Below are positions 26,724 through 36,333 of a stretch of 42,672 bases of DNA, in pieces (positions within the stretch are counted from its first letter, which is position 1; the number at the start of each line of letters is the position of its first letter). Made by a program: the position numbers and the translations under genes. Below the pieces are notes generated by a model. The model ran no database searches. It saw only the letters and a list, made by a program, of their open reading frames with translations, and was not told where the DNA came from. The DNA is from Deltaproteobacteria bacterium. GTDB taxonomy: Bacteria; Myxococcota_A; Polyangia; Polyangiales; Polyangiaceae. The stretch spans positions 1-42,672 of the forward strand of contig JACQWT010000086.1 in NCBI GenBank assembly GCA_016209145.1. The letters run 5' to 3'.

Positions 26724-27313
26724 GCGAATTCGTCGTCGAGCTCGATGGCAGGCGGGTCACGGTACGGGAGGGAACGACCGTCCTGGGGGCGGCGCGCCAG
26801 GCGGGCGTGTTCATACCAACACTATGTCGCCGCGAGGAGTTGGCGCCCTATGGGGGGTGCCGGCTCTGCCTCGTGGAGTCCGAGGGCCGCGGCGGGAGGA
26901 AGCTCGTCGCCTCGTGCGTGCATCCGGTAGAGGAGGATCTGGTAGTCAGAACCAGATCGGGGAAGATCGATAGGCTGCGGAAATTGCTGCTGGAGCTCTT
27001 CCTGGCTCACGCGCCGGAGGCGGCGGTATTGCGGGAGCTCGGTCGGGAGTATGGGGCAGACGCGACACGTTTCGTGGGCGAGGGGTCGTTCTGCGTGCAT
27101 TGCGGCTTGTGTGTGAGGTACTGTGCGCAGGTGGAGAAGAAGGACGCGGTTGGGTTCGTCGAGAGAGGAACGAAGAAGGAGATCGCTTTCGTTCCCGAGA
27201 TTGCGTCTCGTGAGTGCGCCGCCTGCAAGCGGTGCTTCCCGCTGTGCCCGACGTCGTATCTTCAGGCCGCGTACGTGTTGATCCAGGGACTGGCGTTTCC
27301 GGCGGGTTGCTGA
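26720..27313 (+). CDS. bamI: BamI, NuoG-like (short) Fe-S subunit
   Basis: GTG overlaps the bamH TGA (GTGA); 'TTVLGAARQAGVFIPTLCRREELAPYGGCRLCLVE', 'SFCVHCGLCVRYCAQV', 'CAACKRCFPLCPT'. Confidence 0.87.
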   Translation: MSEFVVELDGRRVTVREGTTVLGAARQAGVFIPTLCRREELAPYGGCRLCLVESEGRGGRKLVASCVHPVEEDLVVRTRSGKIDRLRKLLLELFLAHAPEAAVLRELGREYGADATRFVGEGSFCVHCGLCVRYCAQVEKKDAVGFVERGTKKEIAFVPEIASRECAACKRCFPLCPTSYLQAAYVLIQGLAFPAGC

Positions 27314-27317
27314 AGGA

Positions 27318-29070
27318 CTACCGCGCGGGCGGCGCGGCGCCAGGGCCCAGCGCCAGGCCGCCCTGGCGGGTGTCGGCGTGGCCCCAGGGCGTGCCGGTGG
27401 CAAGGTCGACGAGAATACAGTTGGCGCCGCCGAGCGAGCCGGAGCGGGCGATCTTGTGACCCATGCGCCGCAACTCGGCGAGCACCGGGGGCGGGGGGCT
27501 GCGGTCCTTCTCCAGGCGCAGCTCGTCGGGCCGCCACTGGTGGTGGACGCGGCCTTGCTCGACGGCATGGTCGATGGTCATGTGGTGATCGACGAGGTTG
27601 CGCAGGACCTGGGCTACGGTGCCGGGGATGGTGTCGCCACCGGGCGAGCCGAGCACGGCGGCGAGCCGGCCTTGCTGCACGACGATGGCGGGCGTCATCG
27701 AGCTGGCCATACGCTTGCCCGGCGCAATGGCATTGATGCCGGCGGGGGAGAAGCCGCCCAGCGCGTTGCTGGGGATGACGCCGGTCTCGGGGATCATGAC
27801 GTGGGCCCCGAAGGCCGCCGAGAGGGTCGTGGTGCAGGCGACGGCGCCGCCCTGCGCGTCGACGACGGAGAAGTGGGTCGTGTCATGCGACTCGGCCGGC
27901 AGCTCCGTCGGCTTGGCAATCGGCGTGACGGCGGACGACGGCGTGACCTTGGTCGCGTCTATGCGCGGCTGGCGCGCCGCGTGGTAGGCCGGGTCGAGCA
28001 GCCGGGCGAGCAGCGGACCGAGGAGCGCGCCATCGGCGAAGCCCGGATCGGCGGCCACGGCCCGGCGATCCGCGTAGGCGCGGCGCGCAGCCTCGGCGAA
28101 CAGGTGCACGCCGTGCGCCGTGAAGGGCGGCGGCAGGCCGGCGCCGGCGAGCTCCAGATCGAGCATGATGCTCGCCAGGGCGACGCCGCCCATGGATGGC
28201 GGAGGCATGGTGTAGACGTCCAGGCCACGGTAGCGGAAGTGAAGCGGCTCGCGGACGAGCGCACGGTAGGCCGCCAGGTCCTCCGCCCGGACGTAGCCGC
28301 CCCGCTGGCGCATGGCCTGGTCGATGAGGCCGGCGACCTCGCCGGCGTAGAAGCCCGCGCTGCCGCGCTGCGCCACGGCCTCCAGGGTGCGGGCGAGGCT
28401 GCGCTGCACGAGCCGGCCACCGGGGCCGAGCGGCTTGCCGCCGCGGCCCAGCACGGCGCGCAGGGTCGGATCGCGGGACCGGCGCCGAGCCGTAGCCGTG
28501 CCCGCCTTTCTTCAGCATCACCTCGTTGGTCTTGGCGCTGGCTTTTTTGGGAGCGGCCTCGCGGTAGTCGATCGCATGCACCGCGCCGCTTGGCAGCCGC
28601 ACCAGCATGAACCCGCCGCCGCCCAGGCCGCCGGCGTTGGGGTGGGTGACCGAGAGCGCGTAGCCCACGGCCACCGCGGCATCGACGGCGTTCCCGCCGC
28701 GCTCGAGCACCTGCACGCCGACCCGCGTCGCGTTCGCCTCGACGGACGCGACCATGCCGAAGCGGCCCTCGGCCGCAAGCTTCCCGCCCGGCGCCAGCGC
28801 CACGGCCGGCGCTGCGGTGGCGGCGGCCGCCGGGCCGGCCGGGGCCGATCCGCCGGCGGAAGCTGGCGCCGGGGCATGCGCCCGGGACGCCGCCGGCGGC
28901 GGTGCCGGTGCGCTGCCTCGCGCGGCGGGCACGACGCTCGGCGCCGGCGCCGCGCTGGCGGATGGCGCCGCCGGCGCCCGCGCACCTGGGGGCGGTCGAA
29001 TCGGGCCGTCACAGGCGGCCAGACCGAGCAGCGTCGCGAGCAGAGCCAGGTGGCTGCGGGGCAGGGCCAT
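27318..29070 (-). pseudogene. Gamma-glutamyltranspeptidase lipoprotein, internal deletion plus frameshift
   Basis: N-terminal half (ATG 29070, 'LGLAACDG' lipobox; '[36 protein letters not shown]') in one frame to ~28485; C-terminal half ('[48 protein letters not shown]') in another frame from ~28480 down to 27318. Confidence 0.78.
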
Positions 29071-29213
29071 GGGGCGGGGCGGAAGGGGGCCGCTAGCCTC
29101 TGTAGCACCGACCGGCACCGCGGGCACGGCGCCGCTCGCGCGGTCCGACTGGGGGCCCACCGCCACCGTCCCTTTGGCAGCGGCCCGGAGCTGCGCTATC
29201 ATCAAGTACTCCC

Positions 29214-29723
29214 GTGGATCGCCTCACCCGCTGCCTCACCGGCCTTGCCCTCACCGCTCTACCCGGCTGCGCCTGGCTCATCGGCATCGACAAGTACCAG
29301 GACGGGGACGCCGGGGCCGACGGAGGTGGCAGCAGCAGCAGCTCGACCAGCAGCAGCGGCTCGACCAGCAGCAGCGGCGGCGGGGGCACGGTCGGCACCG
29401 ACGGTAGCACGGGGTGCGGTAGCGGTGACGGGGACGGGGGAGGAACGAGCAGTTGCTCGGTGGGGCCCGAAGTGACTTGTGGGAACTGCCTCGCGAGCTG
29501 CTGCGACGAGCAGGTGAAGTGCTGCAAGGCCGATCCGTCGAAGGGCTGCCAGAAGTGCCTCGACTGCGTCGAGACGGCTGCGGGCAAGTGCGCACAGGAC
29601 TGCCCCCTGACGAACGACCAAGTCGCGGCGCTGGGCAATTGCGGCTTCAAGAACTGCGGCGAGAATTGCGCCGCCTGGAAGGCAGAAGCCGGGATCAGCG
29701 ACGGGACCGGAGGCGGCCCCTAG
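29214..29723 (+). CDS. Cys-rich lipoprotein with Ser/Gly linker
   Basis: '[32 protein letters not shown]', '[22 protein letters not shown]', then [30 protein letters not shown]. Confidence 0.7.
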   Translation: MDRLTRCLTGLALTALPGCAWLIGIDKYQDGDAGADGGGSSSSSTSSSGSTSSSGGGGTVGTDGSTGCGSGDGDGGGTSSCSVGPEVTCGNCLASCCDEQVKCCKADPSKGCQKCLDCVETAAGKCAQDCPLTNDQVAALGNCGFKNCGENCAAWKAEAGISDGTGGGP

Positions 29724-29782
29724 CACGTCATCTCGGACGTCCCGGGGAAAATTGGCTCGCGCCACCTCTTTCGCGCAAGGCA

Positions 29783-29948
29783 GAACTAGCAACCAGGAAC
29801 AGGAGCGAGAACGTAGAACACGGAACGCAACGCCAGCGCAAGGGCGACGACATCGCCGACCGACTCCTCGATCTCGCAGCAGCGCTGGCCAAGGTGCTTC
29901 CCGCGCTCGGCAATTCGCATTGTGCGTTGGCGTTCTTGTTGCTAGTTC
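29783..29948. repeat. Inverted-repeat-flanked intergenic unit, possible four-helix-bundle (23S IVP-like) protein remnant inside
   Basis: GAACTAGCAACCAGGAAC (29783-29800) vs reverse complement of GTTCTTGTTGCTAGTTC (29932-29948); internal peptide 'GDDIADRLLDLAAALAKVLPALG'. Confidence 0.4.
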
Positions 29949-29982
29949 CTAGTTGTCCGGCAGTGGTGCCAGCCCGCCCGCC

Positions 29983-30996
29983 TCACAGCGTCCTGCCCAC
30001 CGCCGCCACGACGGGCGCGAGCCCGCGCACCAGCGCCTCGAACTCGGCCGGCGTGAGCGCCTGCTCGCCGTCGGACAGGGCCTGGTCGGGATCGGGGTGT
30101 ACCTCCACCATGATCCCGTCTGCCCCGCACGCGGCCGCGGCGCGCGCCATCGGCGCGACGAGCTCGCGGCGCCCGGTGCCGTGCGACGGATCGACGAGCA
30201 CCGGCAGGTGGCTGCGACTCTTGAGCCAGGGTACGGCGCAAAGGTCGAGCGTGTTGCGCGTGGCCGTCTCGAAGGTGCGTATGCCGCTCTCGCACAGCAC
30301 GATTTCCTCGTTGCCTGCGAGCGCCAGGCGCTCGGCGGCGAGCAGCAGATCCTCGACGCTGGCCGCCATACCGCGTTTGAGCACCACGGGCCGGCCGCAC
30401 CGACCCAGGGCAGCGAGGAGGCGCGCGTTGTACATGTTGCGCGCCCCCACCTGCAGCGCGTCGGCCCGGGCGGCTACCGCCCCGACGTCGGCAACCTCGA
30501 CCACCTCGGTCAGCGTCGGAAGCCCGATCTCGTCGCCCACCTGGCGCAGGATCGCCAGCCCGTCCCGCCCCAGGCCCGGAAAGCTGTAGGGGCTGGTGCG
30601 CGACTTGAACGCGCCGCCGCGCAGCACGTGGGCGCCCGCGCGGCGCACGGCCTGGGCGCTGTGGCGCATCTGCTCCAGGCTCTCGACGGCGCACGGCCCG
30701 GCGACGAGCAGAAAGCGCTCGCCGCCCACGCCGGCCGTGCCGATGCGCACGACGCTGCCCTCGGGCCGGCGCGCGCGGCTCACGAGCGGGCACGCAAGGG
30801 CGTCCGTGGCCACGCTGCGGATGCACGGATCGCCGCGCAGGCCGAGGCGCGCCGCAACCAACTCGTCGTCGTTCGTGCCGACCACCACGCGCTGCGTTCC
30901 AGGCTCGTGGGCCGGTGAGAGGCCGACGCGACGGAAGCGCCGGAGCAGCTCCTCGATCTGCTCGGCCGACGCGGTGGGATCGAGGGTGATGATCAC
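29983..30996 (-). CDS. aroF: 3-deoxy-7-phosphoheptulonate (DAHP) synthase, AroF/PheA-fused ACT type
   Basis: 'FLLVAGPCAVESLEQM', 'HVLRGGAFKSRTSPYSFPGLG', 'QVGARNMYNARLLAALG', 'PVLVDPSHGTGRRELVAPMARAAAACGADGIMVEVHPDPDQALSDGEQALTPAEF'. Confidence 0.92.
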   Translation of the reverse strand: MIITLDPTASAEQIEELLRRFRRVGLSPAHEPGTQRVVVGTNDDELVAARLGLRGDPCIRSVATDALACPLVSRARRPEGSVVRIGTAGVGGERFLLVAGPCAVESLEQMRHSAQAVRRAGAHVLRGGAFKSRTSPYSFPGLGRDGLAILRQVGDEIGLPTLTEVVEVADVGAVAARADALQVGARNMYNARLLAALGRCGRPVVLKRGMAASVEDLLLAAERLALAGNEEIVLCESGIRTFETATRNTLDLCAVPWLKSRSHLPVLVDPSHGTGRRELVAPMARAAAACGADGIMVEVHPDPDQALSDGEQALTPAEFEALVRGLAPVVAAVGRTL

Positions 30997-31061
30997 GGCC
31001 GCCCTCGCGGGCTTGCGGATCTGCCAGTCCCGGCGGCGATGTCCAGGGGGCCCAGCGCCGG

Positions 31062-31230
31062 TACGCGTTCACGCCTTCTCCCAGTCGGCTCGTCAGGCGG
31101 CCGCGAGCGCGAGCGCGCCCGGAGGCCCGGGCCGCAGCGTACTCCTGTACGTGAGGACCCGGGCCGAGGACGTAAGTCCGTCCCTTCGGGACGGGGTTGG
31201 GGTCCCGACGCGCCCTTCGGGCGCGGCCGC
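31062..31230 (-). repeat. Rearranged relative of the 24-kb MITE-like element, fused to the aroC reading frame
   Basis: Shares 'TTCACGC.TTCTCCCAG.CGGCTCGTCAGGCGGCCG', 'CGAGCGCGCCCGGAGGCCCGG', 'GTACT.CTGTACGTGAGGA.CCGGGCCGAGGACG' and 'GTCCC..CGGGACGGGGTT.GGGTCCCGACGCG' blocks with 24071-24302. Confidence 0.75.
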
Positions 31231-32413
31231 CGCGCCGCTTGGCGCCCGCCCCGCCGGTCGCGAGCGCGGCCTGCACCGCGGCGCGCCGATGCACTGCCCG
31301 CAACAGCTCGGCGTCGCAGAAGTCGAGCTCTGCCCGAAGCTCGGCCTCGCTCGACGCCGCGGCGCAGATGGCCTGCTGCCGGAGGAAGGCGTCGCAGAGC
31401 ACGAGGGCCAGCATCGCCTCGGCCACGGGCACGAGCCGAGGGCAAATGCACGGATCGTGGCGACCGCGGAGCTCGATGCGGCGCGGCCGGCCGGCCGTGT
31501 CTACGGTTCTCTGCGCGCGGGCAATCGAGGGGGTGGGCTTGACCGCCAGCCGCACTACTACCGGCTGGCCGGTCGTGATTCCGCCGAGCACCCCGCCCAT
31601 GCGGTTGGTCAGGGGCCCGGACGGCCCCAGCGGGTCGTTGCTCTGGCTGCCTCGCAACCGGCTCAGGGCGAAGCCGTCACCCAGCTCGACGCCCTTGACG
31701 GCGCCGATCGACATCATCGCCGCGGCGATCTGCGCGTCGAGCTTCTGGAACACGGGATCGCCCCAGCCCGGCGGCACGCCGCGGGCGACGACCTCGACCA
31801 CGCCCCCCAACGAGTCGCCGCGGCGCCGGGCGCTCTCGATGGCCCGGAGCATGCGACGCGCGGCCATCGGGTCGGCACAGTGCACGGGGTTGCGCTCGAT
31901 CGCGGCGGGATCGAAGCGCTGGCCGTCGATGTTCCCGACGCGCAGCACCTGTCCCACGATGCGCACGCCCTGCTCGCCGAGGATCTGGCGCGCCAGCGCG
32001 CCGGCGGCCACGCGGGCCACGGTTTCACGCCCGGAGCTGCGGCCGCCGCCGCGCCAGTCGCGAATGCCGAACTTGCGCCACCAGGTGAAGTCGGCGTGGC
32101 CAGGGCGGAAGATCTCGCGCTCTGGCGCGTAGTCCTCGGGCCGGGCGTCGCGATTGCGAACGAGCAGAGCGATCGGCGCCCCTGTGGTCCTGCCCTCGAA
32201 GACGCCCGCAAGCACCTCGACGCGGTCCGCCTCCCGGCGCGGGCTCGATGCCGCGCTCACACCGGGACGGCGCCGATCGAGATCGTGCTGGATCGCGGCC
32301 ACATCCACCGGGACACCGGGCCTTAGGCCGTCGATCACGACGCCGAGCGCCGGCCCGTGGCTCTCGCCGAAGCTCGTGATGCGGAAGTTGTCGCCGAAGC
32401 TGTTGGATGACAC
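31230..32413 (-). CDS. aroC: Chorismate synthase (conserved part; ORF has no stop here and continues to 29942)
   Basis: 'MSSNSFGDNFRITSFGESHGPALGVVIDGLRPGVPVD', 'RPGHADFTWWRKFGIRDWRGGGRSSGRETVARVAAGALA', 'RGRHDPCICPRLVPVAEAMLALVLCDAFL'. Confidence 0.9.
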
Positions 32414-32505
32414 TGCAGCAGCTATTAGCCGTTAGCTGTTGGCTCGGAAACCCCTCGTCTCGCCCTCCGGGGCCAACTGCCAACCGCTGGCTGCCAACGG
32501 CCGTG

Positions 32506-33297
32506 TCAGCCCGTTCCCCGCTGCCGTCGCGGCAGCACGCGATCGAACCTCTCTGGCCCGCGCGCGGCGGCCTGGGAGCGCGAGCCAGGCGCGCCGGCGG
32601 GCGCCGTACCCAGGCCACAGAGCAGCCATTGCAGCCCGTCGCGGCCGAGTTGCTCGATCTCGGCGACGGCTGCTCCCGGTGGTCCTTCGAGCTGGCCGTT
32701 GATCGCCAGCGTGGCGAGCCCGTGGAGCTGCGCCCAGAGCACCGTGGCGATCCTCACGATCTCGACCCGGCCGAGCCGCTCGCCGCGCGGCGTGAGCGCC
32801 AGGGCCGTGGCCAGCTCCTGCGGCGCCACGCTGGTGGCCTCCGGCAGGATCCGACCGCTGCCCAGCTCGTCGCTCATGCCGAACATGATCCGGTACAGAT
32901 CCGGGTGGCTCGTGGCGAAGTGCAGGTACGCCTGGGCCACGGCGCCGGGCCCGCCGCGTAGCCCTGAGCCTTCGTCGTCGCTGATCTCCGGCGGCGGGCG
33001 CGACGAGCGGCCGCCGTGGCGCATCTGGAGCGCGAGCTCGCGGAAGCCCTGCCTCGCCACCGCCTCGAGTATGGCTGACTTGTCGCGGAAGTGGCGGTAC
33101 GGCGCGGCGTGGCTTACGCCGACGCGCGCCGCGACCTCGCGCAGCGTGAGCGCTTCAAGCCCGCGCTCGTCGAGCAACGCTGCCGCGGCCGAGACCAGCG
33201 TCGCCGGAAGGTTGCCGTGGTGGTAGTGCGGGCGGGCGTGCCGCCACTCCAACTGCTCGCCCCGCGCCGAATCGTCGTCTGAGCTATGGCCGTTCAA
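32506..33297 (-). CDS. TetR/AcrR-family transcriptional regulator
   Basis: 'NLPATLVSAAAALLDERGLEALTLREVAARVGVSHAAPYRHFRDKSAILEAVARQGF' HTH; C-terminal WHG-type domain. Confidence 0.88.
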   Translation of the reverse strand: MNGHSSDDDSARGEQLEWRHARPHYHHGNLPATLVSAAAALLDERGLEALTLREVAARVGVSHAAPYRHFRDKSAILEAVARQGFRELALQMRHGGRSSRPPPEISDDEGSGLRGGPGAVAQAYLHFATSHPDLYRIMFGMSDELGSGRILPEATSVAPQELATALALTPRGERLGRVEIVRIATVLWAQLHGLATLAINGQLEGPPGAAVAEIEQLGRDGLQWLLCGLGTAPAGAPGSRSQAAARGPERFDRVLPRRQRGTG

Positions 33298-33535
33298 GTA
33301 TCCCCCAAGCTAGCTGCCTGCAAACAAGCCCCTGCCCTACCGTCCGCGGCGCCGGCCGGCACGCAAGCGAGCCGGACCCTCGCCCCGGCGTACCGTGTCG
33401 CCATGACCAGGCAACCACTGAAGCAACTTCCGTTCCGGCTCGGAGGCACTTGTCGGGCCGCGGAACTTCCAACACATCGCGCGCTCGCGGCCGCGGCCCG
33501 CTGCGCAAAAGTGTGCTGGCATATGAAAAGTTTTG

Positions 33536-34756
33536 TCAGGTCGCCGCAGTGGCGGCGCGCACGCGTTCCAGCACCATCCAGAAGTCGGGAAACGACTTGG
33601 CAACGCACTCGGGCTCGGCGACGCGCAGGCCGGCGAGGCGCAGCGTGAGCAGGCCGAAGGCCATGGCCATGCGGTGATCGCCGTCGGGCTCCAGGGTGAC
33701 ATCCGCCCGAACGGCGCTCCCCAGCGGCGCGATCTCTAGACCGTCGTCGTGCACGCCGACCCGGGCGCCGAGCTTGCCGAGCTCGCGGGCGAGCACGCCG
33801 ATGCGGTCGCTTTCCTTGATGCGGGCGTGAGCCACGCCCGCGATGCGGCTCGGCCCGGCGGCGAACAGGCAGGCAGCGCACAGCGGCGCGATGAGATCGG
33901 GCGTCCCGCCGAGGTCGAGCTCGTGCGCGCCGGGCCGGCCGAGCTCGCGCAGCATGGCGGCAAATGCGGCGTCGCCCTGCAGGGAGCGCTCCGGCGGCAG
34001 CAGATCCGGGACGAGCACGTCGAGCCCGGTCAGCCACCCGGCCGCCAGCAGGAAGGCGGCCGCCGACCAGTCCGGTTCGATAGCGATCTCGCGCCCGGTG
34101 CCGCACGCGCGGTAGCCGCCCGGCTCGACCTGTACGCTTCCATCGCCGAGCCAGCGCAGCCGGGCCCCCGCCGCTTCCATCATGCGCGTGGTCATGCGCA
34201 CGTAGGGGCGCGAGACGGCCGCCCCGCCGAGCTCCAGGCGCAACCCGCGCGGCAGCCGCGGCGCCACGAGCAAGAGGCCGCTCGCGAACTGGCTCGAGAC
34301 GGAGGCGTCGATCCGCACCGCCGCCTGGGCCGGCTGGTCTCGCACGAGCTCCACCGGCGGGCAGCCGGGCCGGCCGAGGTAACGGGAGCGCACGCCGAGC
34401 GCGCCGAGCGCGTCGCAAAGCGGTCCGATGGGGCGCTCGCAGAGGCGTGCGCCGCCGTCGATGACGAGGGGCCCGTCGCGCAGCAGGGCGAACGGCGCGA
34501 GGAAGCGCGCGGCCGTGCCCGCGAGGCCGCAGTCGAGCCTTTGGGGACCGGCCCGGAGCGGCCCGGGCACCACCTCGGCAGCTTCTGTGCTCCACTGGGC
34601 GGCGCAGCCGAGCTGGCGCAGAGCCGCCACGAGATGGCGCGAGTCGTCGCAGTCCAGAGGGCGCGCGATGCGGGTGGGCCCGTCGGCCAGCGCCGCGATG
34701 ACGAGCGCCCGCTGCGTCATGCTCTTGCTGCCGGGGGCGGGCAGGCTCAAAGGCAT
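33536..34756 (-). CDS. aroA: 3-phosphoshikimate 1-carboxyvinyltransferase (EPSP synthase)
   Basis: 'PAPGSKSMTQRALVIAALADGPTRIARPL', 'GLAGTAARFLAPFA', 'IKESDRIGVLARELGKLGARV', 'DGDHRMAMAFGLL'. Confidence 0.92.
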   Translation of the reverse strand: MPLSLPAPGSKSMTQRALVIAALADGPTRIARPLDCDDSRHLVAALRQLGCAAQWSTEAAEVVPGPLRAGPQRLDCGLAGTAARFLAPFALLRDGPLVIDGGARLCERPIGPLCDALGALGVRSRYLGRPGCPPVELVRDQPAQAAVRIDASVSSQFASGLLLVAPRLPRGLRLELGGAAVSRPYVRMTTRMMEAAGARLRWLGDGSVQVEPGGYRACGTGREIAIEPDWSAAAFLLAAGWLTGLDVLVPDLLPPERSLQGDAAFAAMLRELGRPGAHELDLGGTPDLIAPLCAACLFAAGPSRIAGVAHARIKESDRIGVLARELGKLGARVGVHDDGLEIAPLGSAVRADVTLEPDGDHRMAMAFGLLTLRLAGLRVAEPECVAKSFPDFWMVLERVRAATAAT

Positions 34757-36270
34757 GCGGCGAGCTCCCGCAGCGAGTCAGGATCGATCTCCCGCCCGAG
34801 GATCCAGCCAATCTGCCGTGCTCCCTGGCACAGCCACATCTCCAGCGCCCCCAACGCGACGGCCCCCTCGTGCTCGGCCTGCGCGCAGAGCTGCGAGCGC
34901 CCGCGCGCGAGGCTGCCGGGCGCGGGCGTGTCCGGCGCACCGGGCCGCGCGGCGGGCGGCATGGCGAGATCGAACACGATCCGCTTGCCCAAGCTTCGGC
35001 CCGCGGGCCAGGGGCTCTGTGCGCCACCGATGGGTGTGGCGTTGACCAGCACGTCGCAGGGGGCATCGGCGCGCTCGTCCCACGGCACGACCAGCCGCCC
35101 GCGCGCCGCCAGCTCCTCGGCCGCCTCCCGCCGCCGCGCGCTCAGGCACACGGCAAGGCCGATCTGCTCGCAGGCGAGGGCGGCCGCAGCGGCGGCGCCG
35201 CCGGCGCCCAGCACAAGCGCGCGCGCCCCGACCGCACCGGCGCCCGTGCCCAGACCGGCCGCCAGAAGCGCCCGCGCGAGCGGGGCCCGGACGCCCCAGA
35301 CGTCGGTGTTGGTTCCCTCCCAGCGGCCGGAGCGCCGGCGAAGCGAGTTGACCGCGCCTACGAGACGCGCGAGATCGTCCGGCGCGCACAGACGGAGGGC
35401 TTCGCGCTTCAGGGGCATGGTCACGCTGGCGCCGCGCGCACCCAGCCGCTCGAGCAGTGCCAGGGTGTCACCCAGCTTGCGCGTGAGCACGGCGACGTAG
35501 GTGAGCTCGCTCGCGTGCCGGCGCAGCCAGCGGTTGTAGATCGCGGGGCCCGGCGAGCGCATCACGTTCTCGCCGCCCACGAGAGCGCACAGGGGCCCGC
35601 TGCTCGTCGCGGGCATGCCGTGCACCAGAGCCCGGTCGAGATCGAGCTGGCCCTCGGCCGTGGCCACTGCGGTGCTCGCCGCCACGTACGTCCAGGCCGA
35701 GCCGAAGCTGCGGTAGTGCGTGCGCGAGAGCAGCCCGGCCTCGCCCACGCCCACCAGCACCTTGGGAATGTCGATGGCCCGTCCGGCCTCCAGCAGCGCC
35801 GCGAGCTCGGCCGCGTCGTCCACGGGCACCGCGAGCTTGACGGCGTCGGGGCCCCGCGCGGCCATGGCGCAAAGCCGCTCGGCAAGATCCGCCGGCCGCG
35901 CGGCCTTCTCGTGCCAGGACAAGAGGGGCCGAGAGCCGCCCGCTTGGCTCATGGCGCAGAGATCGCCGTCCTCCACGTCCGCCTCCACGTCCACGTAGGC
36001 CACCCCGAGCCGCCCGACGCGGGCGAGCAGGGCAAGCCGCTCGCGCTCGTCGCCGTCGTAGCCGCCGTCCTGGCGGGCGGGGCGGCAGCAGACCACGACG
36101 ACGGCGCGATGTTTGGCCACGAGGTCGAACACCGCCTCGTCCACCCGCTCCAGCAAGTCCAGGCGTACTTCCTGGAGAAACGGCTCGCCGCTGCCAAGCC
36201 GGGCCGCCACCGCCGCGAGGCGGGCGCATAGCTCTGCCGCGCCCCGCTCGCCGCCGGTCACGCAGAGCAT
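34747..36270 (-). CDS. aroDE: Bifunctional type I 3-dehydroquinate dehydratase / shikimate dehydrogenase
   Basis: AroD part 'LLERVDEAVFDLVAKHRAVVVVCCRPARQDGGYDGDE ... LLSWHEK'; AroE part 'SVTMPLKREALRLC', 'GAVNSLRRRSGRWEGTNTDVWGV', 'ALVLGAGGAAAAAALACEQ', 'VNATPIGG'. Confidence 0.9.
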   Translation of the reverse strand: MLCVTGGERGAAELCARLAAVAARLGSGEPFLQEVRLDLLERVDEAVFDLVAKHRAVVVVCCRPARQDGGYDGDERERLALLARVGRLGVAYVDVEADVEDGDLCAMSQAGGSRPLLSWHEKAARPADLAERLCAMAARGPDAVKLAVPVDDAAELAALLEAGRAIDIPKVLVGVGEAGLLSRTHYRSFGSAWTYVAASTAVATAEGQLDLDRALVHGMPATSSGPLCALVGGENVMRSPGPAIYNRWLRRHASELTYVAVLTRKLGDTLALLERLGARGASVTMPLKREALRLCAPDDLARLVGAVNSLRRRSGRWEGTNTDVWGVRAPLARALLAAGLGTGAGAVGARALVLGAGGAAAAAALACEQIGLAVCLSARRREAAEELAARGRLVVPWDERADAPCDVLVNATPIGGAQSPWPAGRSLGKRIVFDLAMPPAARPGAPDTPAPGSLARGRSQLCAQAEHEGAVALGALEMWLCQGARQIGWILGREIDPDSLRELAACL

Positions 36271-36333
36271 AGCCGCTCGCCGTTGGCTATTGGCCGTTGG
36301 CCGAGGTCCTGAAGCCCCTCGAAACTCCTCATC

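Noticed and set aside
28754-29407. Ala/Gly-rich plus-strand ORF overlapping the GGT 5' end
   Set aside because: Antisense to the GGT linker; no domain content.
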